From the NCBI GenBank assembly GCA_002825515.1, contig PJET01000037.1, positions 1-39,816 of the forward strand: DNA of 39,816 bases, given 5' to 3'. Positions 1-7,248 of this stretch are shown here, piece by piece. Numbering within the stretch: position 1 is the first letter of the stretch; every line of letters starts with the position of its first letter. The notes beneath the pieces are model-generated. The model saw only the letters and a program-made list of their open reading frames with translations, did not search any database and was not told the origin of the DNA. Source of the stretch: Candidatus Thorarchaeota archaeon MP11T_1. GTDB lineage: Archaea; Asgardarchaeota; Thorarchaeia; Thorarchaeales; Thorarchaeaceae. The position numbers and the translations under genes are program-made.

Positions 1-32
1 TTGAGTTCTTTCAAGTCCAAAAGTGCAATCAT
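1..32 (-). CDS. Probable 5' end of the next superoperon gene (partial)
   Basis: An ATG on the minus strand at 32-30 opens a frame of ten codons to the window edge (M-I-A-L-L-D-L-K-E-L). It lies 42 bases after the FEN1-like stop codon, on the same strand as fourteen consecutive genes, and has a weak purine-rich stretch (AGGTAG) just upstream. The product cannot be identified from ten residues. It could also be chance; the support is context only. Confidence 0.3.
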   Translation of the reverse strand, partial: MIALLDLKEL

Positions 33-74
33 ACTACCTGTGGCTCACTTGTTCCAAGTATGAAGGCCGTAGGT

Positions 75-1061
75 TCAGACCCATTGCTCTAGCGTGCTCT
101 GAGTTTTTCCAAACATCTTCCACAGACGAACCACCTCTCGGACCTTGGCTTCTGCAGCATTCTTACCAAATGCTGGATTAAGAATTCGCTCCAATTTTGA
201 TATGATTGGTGGTTTCAAGGAGAGGTCTATGTCATTAGTACTCATGAATGTTGACTCATTGAACACTTCTCGTGCTAACAAATATTCTTCCCTATCTGAA
301 GGAGTGAAACCATATGCTCTTAGGAGGAAAGGCAATCCTCCGTGTCGCTTTAGTTCCAATGCACCCTTTCTTGGTCCCAGACCCTTAACGCCCGTTTTAT
401 GAAAATCACAACCACACACTATAGCAAGGTCTCGCAATAATTCAATATCTAGGTCTAAAACTCTCTCAAGCTCAGAAAGAGTCACACACTCCATGATTCC
501 TTTTGTAAACTGAAGACTCTTTGTCACGTGAGGGCTTCCAAACAGTAGAGCATCAGCATCATTTGATACTACTGTGCCCACAAGACCCTCTCTACACATT
601 ACTGCCCCATACATCTCAGCCTCAGAAGGTGCCGTTATCGCAGGTACCCCTATGGCTCTACATAGATCCTTGATGTGATTGGCTGCGAAGTACATTCTGA
701 TTGCAGGAGTTTCGTTTAATGGGTCTGCGACTTTGCTGTCGTGAATGTCCTGTCGAAGAAGAAAACGCTCATAGAGCGTCTGTGCCCTTGAAATGAGTTG
801 TGGATTGGGTTTGCGTTTCAAGGTTTCCGGAGGACCATCAAAGATGAAAATAGGGAGGATATGTTGTTTCAGAGCTGCACGAATTGTCCCAAATGCAAGA
901 TGAATATGTGTCATTGGAACTCTATTAGACACTACAGAACGTATCGTTGAAGATCGACGCGTCATATAGTTAGGAGCATCAACAGCAACCCTCGGAACAA
1001 ACAGCTCAGAGATTTCAGCCCAGCGCCAAGGAACAACATTACGCCAGTTTTTAACACCCAT
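75..1061 (-). CDS. FEN1/XPG-family flap endonuclease-like protein
   Basis: This 328-aa protein has the FEN1 layout: N-terminal XPG block, XPG-I block and helix-hairpin-helix. All expected metal ligands are visible: D28 (VAVDAP), D75 (FIFDGPP), E147 and E149 (APSEAEM), D168 and D170 (SNDADALLFG), D219 (GCDF), followed by GVKGLGPRKG. It ends QSTLEQWV, a PIP-box-like PCNA-binding tail with V in place of the usual final F. In the family such enzymes cut 5' flaps in lagging-strand maturation and long-patch repair. The helical-clamp region (about 85-130) looks divergent from standard archaeal FEN1, so this may be a specialised paralogue; whether the genome has another FEN1 cannot be seen here. The start ATG follows GAGGTAGACGAG. 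It is the last complete gene of the RadA superoperon, 5 bases after the RadA-like pseudoenzyme. Confidence 0.85.
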   Translation of the reverse strand: MGVKNWRNVVPWRWAEISELFVPRVAVDAPNYMTRRSSTIRSVVSNRVPMTHIHLAFGTIRAALKQHILPIFIFDGPPETLKRKPNPQLISRAQTLYERFLLRQDIHDSKVADPLNETPAIRMYFAANHIKDLCRAIGVPAITAPSEAEMYGAVMCREGLVGTVVSNDADALLFGSPHVTKSLQFTKGIMECVTLSELERVLDLDIELLRDLAIVCGCDFHKTGVKGLGPRKGALELKRHGGLPFLLRAYGFTPSDREEYLLAREVFNESTFMSTNDIDLSLKPPIISKLERILNPAFGKNAAEAKVREVVRLWKMFGKTQSTLEQWV

Positions 1062-1066
1062 CTCGT

Positions 1067-1786
1067 CTACCTCGTTCCTCGGAGGGTTCTCGCACCCTTG
1101 AGTCCTAATTTAACAACAACTGGATCAGGAATTGGATGAATTGGACTTCGTTCCACTTGAATCCTAAAGCTGTCTTCTGGCATAGCCATACTTGCGATAT
1201 GGATGGTAGTGTCTACTCCATGTGCAACCACATTACCTCCTACAGGCTTTGTGATGCCAGACTCCCAGTCCAAACTAGAATGGTCTGTCAGAGTTACATG
1301 AAGATCATTATCATTCACAAGAATTCTTAGAACCTCCAAAGTATGATGGAGAGCTCTTTGCCTGTCTTTAGGCCCGCCCCTCCCACTGAGGTTTAATACT
1401 CCAGTAAGGCTGTCCACAACAACTACACGTACATCTCTCATACAACCAATACCTTGAACCAAGTCTTGCAAGTCAGCAAGCTCAAGCACTTGACCAACTA
1501 CCACATTCTTGAGGAGGCCTTCATCTTTTCCAAGTAAAGACCTAATTAAAGAAGGACTGAAGTTGTTTCCAGAGTCAATGAACACACTCTGACCTCCTAC
1601 AAGTACACCCCCAGCTGTAATAGCGTGAGCAATAGTTGTCAACGGTTTTCGCTCCGAGCTATGTATCAGACTGATTTGGTTTGGTAGGATTACCCGTCCT
1701 AAAGTACTGTCAAGTGGTCTTGGTCTCAGTTGGACCAGTGATTCTTCTACAAATTTCATTTCTTCAAGAGGTAGACTCTCCGGCAA
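1067..1786 (-). CDS. RadA/RadB-like paralogue with degenerate ATP site
   Basis: A RecA-fold protein of about 239 aa. Counting from a GTG at 1795, the Walker A region reads IHSSERKPLT: the lysine (K50) remains, but the preceding G and following T/S are R and P. The stretch DSGNNFSPSLIRSL matches the RadA block that normally carries the catalytic Glu (DSEASF in the RadA of this window), and here Glu is Gly. Walker B is kept (VRVVVVDSLTG, D128), as is a loop-2-end block (PVGGNVVAHGVDTTIHI) close to the neighbouring RadA. It is therefore probably a non-catalytic Rad51/RadA paralogue, perhaps a structural partner in a filament or mediator complex. I prefer the TTG at 1786 because GGGAGG lies about 8 bases upstream; GTG 1795 abuts that site and ATG 1759 is also possible. 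Confidence 0.7.
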   Translation of the reverse strand: MPESLPLEEMKFVEESLVQLRPRPLDSTLGRVILPNQISLIHSSERKPLTTIAHAITAGGVLVGGQSVFIDSGNNFSPSLIRSLLGKDEGLLKNVVVGQVLELADLQDLVQGIGCMRDVRVVVVDSLTGVLNLSGRGGPKDRQRALHHTLEVLRILVNDNDLHVTLTDHSSLDWESGITKPVGGNVVAHGVDTTIHIASMAMPEDSFRIQVERSPIHPIPDPVVVKLGLKGARTLRGTR

Positions 1787-2738
1787 CCTCTGCACCTCCC
1801 ATTTGCATCAGTTTTGCATCACGGCCTAGAAGGATGTGCGCCTCTCGACCATGTGGCAGTTCTTCAAGATCGAAACCTGGCGCGCTCTCATAACGAACGA
1901 CTACTCTCAGACCTGACTTATTTGGAAACACGGTGATGCGGTTTGGCCACATCTCAATGAGTCTATTCACTGTAGACTCCTCGATGGCCATCATGTAATC
2001 TACCAAATCTATACCATTTTTTTGTTCAAGAAGAGGGAGTCCCAAAATAGCGTTGGTCATGAAAGAAGAGAGAAGCTTGATGTCCAGAACACCTTTTTCT
2101 GTAAGAGCTAACTGTACATGGCGAAGAACCTTTTCCTCACCACTGGTCCGCACAATTATCACATCGCAATCAAAATAGCGAGTGAAACTTACAGGAAGGA
2201 GGGGACGCTCTCTAAGAAGATCAATAACGTTTCTTCTGAATGATGAGGGAATGACAAAAGCTTTCATCTTCAGTTTTTCAATAGAGTTCCATGCTGCCCC
2301 AGTTGAAATTGTCGAATTGCCAACTAGAGGATTAGAGTGACTTAGAGACTCCACCGGTTCAAAGAGCGTTGAAATTCGACCTGTGACTATATCCGGATTC
2401 ATAATACTATTGCATACCATTATGGTCATGGCCATCGCAATGAAGGCGACGACTAGTCCCATCGGTAATGCAACAAAGAGCATAACTACACTTGTATAGA
2501 GAATACACGCCCAAGAGATGATGTTCAAGATCATGGAAAGAGGGTCTTTTTTCTGTGTTCTCTTTATTATGAGGATGAAGAGTGTACCAGCCCAGACAAT
2601 TGCCAGCGGAGCATTATTTCCTAGTCGCCATGCAACAACCACCCAAGTCACAGAGCTTAGAAGTTGTCCTCCGAGAAACAGCGCAATTGCCCCAGCTAAC
2701 GCATAGGCAACTAGACGGAAGAGCGACTTTCCAAACAT
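1764..2738 (-). CDS. Membrane protein with about four TM helices, unknown
   Basis: This 324-aa protein starts with roughly 115 residues of hydrophobic helices (about 8-36, 44-60, 68-92, 93-115) and continues with a soluble domain of about 200 residues that has alternating beta/alpha character. I recognise no family motif. The ATG at 2738 is well supported: AAAGGAG sits 8 bases upstream inside the end of the RadB-like gene, so the 28-base overlap is real and implies translational coupling. Its place between two RecA-fold proteins suggests it anchors or regulates them at the membrane; that is inference from position only. Confidence 0.8.
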   Translation of the reverse strand: MFGKSLFRLVAYALAGAIALFLGGQLLSSVTWVVVAWRLGNNAPLAIVWAGTLFILIIKRTQKKDPLSMILNIISWACILYTSVVMLFVALPMGLVVAFIAMAMTIMVCNSIMNPDIVTGRISTLFEPVESLSHSNPLVGNSTISTGAAWNSIEKLKMKAFVIPSSFRRNVIDLLRERPLLPVSFTRYFDCDVIIVRTSGEEKVLRHVQLALTEKGVLDIKLLSSFMTNAILGLPLLEQKNGIDLVDYMMAIEESTVNRLIEMWPNRITVFPNKSGLRVVVRYESAPGFDLEELPHGREAHILLGRDAKLMQMGGAEVAGESTS

Positions 2739-3388
2739 GTATTCAATCTCCTTTCTGCGATCGGTGCATGTAGTCTGACTGCCCCTAATCTATTCATGGT
2801 TAATCTTGCTAAAGGACGCTCATGTCCAAGTTTGTCACATTCCAGAATAACAGAGTCTCTACCTAGAGTCCTTACAACATGGAGATCAACTGGTTTCCAA
2901 ACTGAGATTGATTCATACATCACTGGCACTGTTTTGTCTGCCAAACAACGAACCTCACTCACCAGAATGACTTTGACACCATTTTCGCTAAGCGCTACTA
3001 GTGATGGAAGAGCCTCCTCTATTAGCTCTCTACCCCACATGACAAAATCCTGTCTTGACATATCAAGAACACGCGTGATTGGGTCTACAACAATTAGAGA
3101 GGTTTTAGGGTCAATTTTCCTAGTCAAAGAGAAGATAGAGTCCTGTACATCATTATGACCCCTTGGAACGCTAACTGTGATGTTATATTCTTCTTGAGTC
3201 TTGAGATTGTTTCGAAGAGTCTTGACGAAAGAACGTTTGCCATCGGTGCATAGCCATCGTACATGACCATCCTTAACTGCTTCAGCCGCAAGAGCACAGG
3301 CCAAGAGGGTCTTTCCGGCTCCAGCCTCACCCCATATGTGGATTAATTCGCCCATATCGAGAAGCAGCCTAATATTCAGCCATGCCAC
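2711..3388 (-). CDS. RadB-like RecA-fold ATPase
   Basis: A 225-aa protein that is mostly a RecA/RadB ATPase core. Walker A is intact (GEAGAGKTLL, K26) and Walker B reads TSLIVVDPIT (D102). The block that bears the catalytic Glu in RadA is TDGKRSF here, so Glu is missing and hydrolysis may be slow or altered. No N-terminal helix-hairpin-helix domain is present, as in RadB and Rad51 paralogues. The GTG at 3388 overlaps the upstream gene by 20 bases and abuts GAAGGAGC; ATG 3355 (residue 12), right before the core, is an alternative without overlap. It is the second of three RecA-fold proteins in this operon and probably forms mixed assemblies with RadA or with the degenerate paralogue; that pairing is inferred. 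Confidence 0.75.
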   Translation of the reverse strand: MAWLNIRLLLDMGELIHIWGEAGAGKTLLACALAAEAVKDGHVRWLCTDGKRSFVKTLRNNLKTQEEYNITVSVPRGHNDVQDSIFSLTRKIDPKTSLIVVDPITRVLDMSRQDFVMWGRELIEEALPSLVALSENGVKVILVSEVRCLADKTVPVMYESISVWKPVDLHVVRTLGRDSVILECDKLGHERPLARLTMNRLGAVRLHAPIAERRLNTCLESRSSV

Positions 3389-5081
3389 GCTCCTTCATTT
3401 GTCTTGTTGATCGAATATGTGCCAATTCTTTCCGGCTTCTTTCCCTCTTTCTTGCACGTTTCACAACCGTGTCACCGGTTTCCGGAACTTCCTCAGGTCC
3501 AAGTCTAGCTTGGACTATTTCGTTAGGTCCCTCAGACACTGTTTCAGCCACTATGACAGGGTGTGATTCCTCGGAAGGCTGCAATGATGTGTCATCCTCG
3601 GACTCCTCAGGTTCAGGTTCGAAAGCTGATCCAGACTCATCTTCTGTTTTCTCGGTCAGCCTTTCTATCGGATAGGTTTCAGCGATCTCATCATGAAGGG
3701 CTCGTTCTTCATCACTGAGTGCGCTCTCAGTTGAAATCAAGGCTTCAAAGTCATCTGGTATGGCTAGTTCCTGATTGAGCTCTTCAATCATCTTACCCCC
3801 AGCTCGAAAATTCAGTAAATCATCAATCTTATTCTTAACCTCAGGACTCAGCGCACCAATATCAAACAAGAGGTTATTTAATGTTCCAAGGTGCTCAATC
3901 AACTCTGATTCCATCACAGGAGAACTACTATGCCCAGTTAGAGCAACATAAGCAAGTCCTAAAGCTTCTTCCTCACCCTCTTGAAATGCAAGCCCTAAAT
4001 TCTTGAAAAGAGTAATGAATTTCTCTAAACCCGGATCACCTGATAATGTGAGCTCACTCCTTGGGCTTAGTGGAGCGAATCTTACGCACTCATCAAGAAC
4101 TGAGCAGAGTGAGATTATTGACCCATCTACATCACCGCGCTCCATTGCTTCTGCTGCGCTGTGCATAAGGGGAGTTATAATGAAATTTAATGTACCTACA
4201 ATTTCAAGACTGGTTGTGTTCTCAGCTAGTGCAGCTTCTACACGTTCAGCATCACCAATCTTGACCATCTCCTTAAGCTCTGAGTTCAAAGAGTCCTGAA
4301 AACTCTTAATGGCCGAACGTGCGTTTTTGAAGATCCAGAGTGCCAGTGGAATTGAAATACTACACACAATCAAAGGTATCAGTAGGCTTCCACCTGCTAG
4401 GAGCGCACCAAATATTCCAAGTCCGCTGAAGATTCCCATTAAGACAGGTAAAACACCAAACCATGCTTTCTTGTAGCCACTTTCAAGGTCATTCCATTTA
4501 TCAGGATTGACTCTTGTCTGAACTGCATGGAACTGTGATCGTGAGTCACTACTTAGCAAGAGAGGTAGCTCATTGTTAGGCAAGATTCTGGATATATCTG
4601 TCAACCAGGAGAAGTCTCTGTTTGAGCTTCCTTCTTTGAATATGGCATAAATTGTACGTGTTTCATGGATATTTGAAATGGAATCTTTGTTCAATGACCG
4701 CAAAACCTTGAACTCTATTCTTCCAAGTGGTGAAAGCAGTGACTTTGTGTCTAGAAGACCATCCATTTCAACATCTCTAAGTAAGTTCTCCACTGGTCGA
4801 TTGACACTCTCAAGTATAGCTGCTTGTACTGCTAGATTTGAACGACCAAACTTTGCTCTCCGTAGGTCAAGCACATGAACAACATCCAAGTGCACATCTC
4901 TTGTGCTGGGTATTCCTATGGGTCTTATACCAAGCACAAGACCGTTGGGATAATCTACAGTCCAGTAATCTGCACTCTTGAGTATCTTCGTTATGTCAGA
5001 GGATGATAGATTTTCCTCCATTTTGGGGATTTTTTCTGCCTCTGAGTCCTCTACTATTTTCTCATCTTCAACTATTGTCAT
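3369..5081 (-). CDS. Two-TM protein with acidic disordered tail, unknown
   Basis: A protein of about 570 aa. Counting from an ATG at 5105, an N-terminal soluble part (about 40-205) is followed by a hydrophobic hairpin of two helices (216-258), a helical region (265-480) and a tail rich in Glu, Asp and Ser (about 485-545) that ends very basic (KRARKRERSRK). The tail looks disordered and could bind protein or nucleic acid. I recognise no family. Several Met codons lie at the start; ATG 5081 has AGAGGA 6 bases upstream and leaves a 14-base overlap with the helicase gene. Together with the neighbouring membrane proteins it argues that the complex sits at the membrane. Confidence 0.8.
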   Translation of the reverse strand: MTIVEDEKIVEDSEAEKIPKMEENLSSSDITKILKSADYWTVDYPNGLVLGIRPIGIPSTRDVHLDVVHVLDLRRAKFGRSNLAVQAAILESVNRPVENLLRDVEMDGLLDTKSLLSPLGRIEFKVLRSLNKDSISNIHETRTIYAIFKEGSSNRDFSWLTDISRILPNNELPLLLSSDSRSQFHAVQTRVNPDKWNDLESGYKKAWFGVLPVLMGIFSGLGIFGALLAGGSLLIPLIVCSISIPLALWIFKNARSAIKSFQDSLNSELKEMVKIGDAERVEAALAENTTSLEIVGTLNFIITPLMHSAAEAMERGDVDGSIISLCSVLDECVRFAPLSPRSELTLSGDPGLEKFITLFKNLGLAFQEGEEEALGLAYVALTGHSSSPVMESELIEHLGTLNNLLFDIGALSPEVKNKIDDLLNFRAGGKMIEELNQELAIPDDFEALISTESALSDEERALHDEIAETYPIERLTEKTEDESGSAFEPEPEESEDDTSLQPSEESHPVIVAETVSEGPNEIVQARLGPEEVPETGDTVVKRARKRERSRKELAHIRSTRQMKERGMAEY

Positions 5082-7248
5082 CATCATTCCTCTGCAATTT
5101 TTCATCGATTCCTCTAAGGAGTCCGCTGCTTAGTTCAACAAGTCTGGAGAGACCTCCATGTTCAGCAAGGACTACTATACTGTATAACAGCCAGCGTGCT
5201 CTCTCGAGTAAGCCATATGCATCTCCTAGCGGTATGTTTGTTTTTTCTGCGATCTCTCGAATTGGCATGGAGCTTGTTGCGATGATACCAATTAGATTTT
5301 CAAATGACTCGTCAATCACGCTTGTTGACTCTAGAGATACGAGATGTCGCACTAGTGAGAGTAGCGAAACTGCATCCTCAGTTATGGGCATTAACGCCAG
5401 CAGCTCTCTTACTGTGCGGATGCCAAGGTAAAGTCGATTCACTATTCTGCCTAACTTTGTTATCTTGAAGGATTCACCCTTTCCACCTTCTACAAGTCCC
5501 ATGCGAATTAATGTGCCAATTGGACTTGACTCTTCCATAGCAATCGGAACGATATAATCGGCAATACGAAGTACTCTCTCATCTTTCGCCGCACTAATTC
5601 CAAGTGATACAAGATGTAGGCACAAGATACCATCATCATCTATTGGTCTACCACATGAACAGTTGGCACCCTCTACAGTACCACTAGCCTGAGGTCGAGC
5701 CGAGAACCTACATGTAAAATGACCTCCTTGAAATCCTGACACTATTCCTCCAAGGACTTCTTCGCTAGTTTCCCGAATACTGACCTTTCCGAGCGCGCCC
5801 TGTCTAGCTGCGCGAACTGTGTCAAGTAGTGCATGTCTTTCTATAACAGACTCTGCAGAAATCTCACCAAGATGTAATGGTTTCATGGGGCTCCTAAGGT
5901 TTCTCAATGCACTATGCAAAAGAAATGAGTCTCCAAGATAATCCTCGAGTTGTTCTATTGAGGCTTCACTCAACATATCTAGGAAAACGAGTGTCTGTTC
6001 GGTGAGCGAAACTGCTGAGCCCAACCTACTCACAACTTTATCGTAATGGGGAACTAAAGTTTCCCCGACTTCATCAAAATATCTCCTCTTGATGAACTCG
6101 TTCTCTCCATGACTTGCAGTCAGAATCACCCCAAAACCCTTGGTGTCATGACCCGGACGACCTGCACGTCCAAGCATCTGATGTACTGTATTTGCTGATA
6201 GTAGTTCTCTATGGTTCTCAGGAGAGCGTATACTTGTGAGAACTACTGTGCGAGCAGGGAGATTCATTCCAGATGCAAGGGTAGATGTTGCACACACCAC
6301 TCTGAGCATGCCTTTCTGGAATAGGTTCTCAACTAAACGTCGCACATTGGAACTGAGTCCTGCATGATGAAATCCTACACCATGATGTAGAACTTTTCTT
6401 AGATTAGGGGGAAGTGTAATGAACGAGGTTTCAACCGAGTTGATTTCATTGTCCAAGGATTTTCGCTCAATGGATCCAAGCTGTCTACTCACATCATTTG
6501 CCAGTCGCTCAGCTTCCGCCTCAGCCCACCTTCTTGTGCGATGGAAGGTGATAACCTGTCCATCAGCTTGAACCACGGTCATGACAGTTCTCTGGATTGC
6601 TTTGGATCTATCAAGTGCAGGGACTACACGACAAACAAGAGGAACGGGTCGATCAGTGGACTCTATCAATTTGCACTCAAGCCATTCTGCTAGCTCATCA
6701 GGGTCCTTCACTGTGGCTGAAAGTGCAATTATCTGTAGATTATTGATTCTCCTTTTCAGCCTCAATATAGCGCTTTCAAGTCTTGCTCCTCTAGTACTAT
6801 CTGATAGGTTCTGTATCTCATCAATTACAACAGTTCCTACCTCAGGAAGCCACTCAACTTGATGTCTCAACAACGAGTCCGCTCGCTCGTAGGTGGTCAC
6901 AATGATATCGTAATCTGACATCTCTTCACCAGTGAGATGCATATCACCAGTGGTTACTCCTACATGAATCGTGTTCTCCTCATATCGCTCCTTTAGGAGC
7001 CGTGCCACTTGATACGCTAAAGCTCGTAAGGGTACAAGATAGAGTCCACGAGAACCATTGAAGATAGCTCTTAGTAATGCTATCTCTCCCACCAGAGTTT
7101 TGCCTGAACCCGTAGGAGCACAAACCATGATGCTCTCTCCGTCAAGGAGCCCTTTTTCTATAGCCTTAGTCTGGATTCCTCGCGGTGCAATGCCCACCTG
7201 TTCTAGTATGCGGGTAATACTTGCTGGAACATCTGTGATAGTGGTCAT
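5068..7248 (-). CDS. Ski2/Hel308-like DNA helicase with SWIM zinc motif
   Basis: A 726-aa superfamily 2 helicase. Visible motifs: Q26 region, Walker A APTGSGKT (44-51), DEIQ (143-146), SAT (177-179), FHHAGLSSNVRRLVE (293-307), ATSTLASGMNLPA (320-332) and motif VI QMLGRAGRPG (357-366). This is the Ski2/Hel308 pattern, normally 3'-5' unwinding of forked or damaged DNA. After the motor, residues 530-545 read C-S-C, ten residues, C-L-H, the CxCx(n)CxH signature of a SWIM zinc-binding domain, which is not part of standard Hel308. The C-terminal part looks like winged-helix and helical-bundle domains. It overlaps the HerA-like gene by 4 bases. The likely role is fork or recombination-intermediate remodelling with RadA; substrate and polarity are inferred from the family. 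Confidence 0.88.
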   Translation of the reverse strand: MTTITDVPASITRILEQVGIAPRGIQTKAIEKGLLDGESIMVCAPTGSGKTLVGEIALLRAIFNGSRGLYLVPLRALAYQVARLLKERYEENTIHVGVTTGDMHLTGEEMSDYDIIVTTYERADSLLRHQVEWLPEVGTVVIDEIQNLSDSTRGARLESAILRLKRRINNLQIIALSATVKDPDELAEWLECKLIESTDRPVPLVCRVVPALDRSKAIQRTVMTVVQADGQVITFHRTRRWAEAEAERLANDVSRQLGSIERKSLDNEINSVETSFITLPPNLRKVLHHGVGFHHAGLSSNVRRLVENLFQKGMLRVVCATSTLASGMNLPARTVVLTSIRSPENHRELLSANTVHQMLGRAGRPGHDTKGFGVILTASHGENEFIKRRYFDEVGETLVPHYDKVVSRLGSAVSLTEQTLVFLDMLSEASIEQLEDYLGDSFLLHSALRNLRSPMKPLHLGEISAESVIERHALLDTVRAARQGALGKVSIRETSEEVLGGIVSGFQGGHFTCRFSARPQASGTVEGANCSCGRPIDDDGILCLHLVSLGISAAKDERVLRIADYIVPIAMEESSPIGTLIRMGLVEGGKGESFKITKLGRIVNRLYLGIRTVRELLALMPITEDAVSLLSLVRHLVSLESTSVIDESFENLIGIIATSSMPIREIAEKTNIPLGDAYGLLERARWLLYSIVVLAEHGGLSRLVELSSGLLRGIDEKLQRNDDDNS

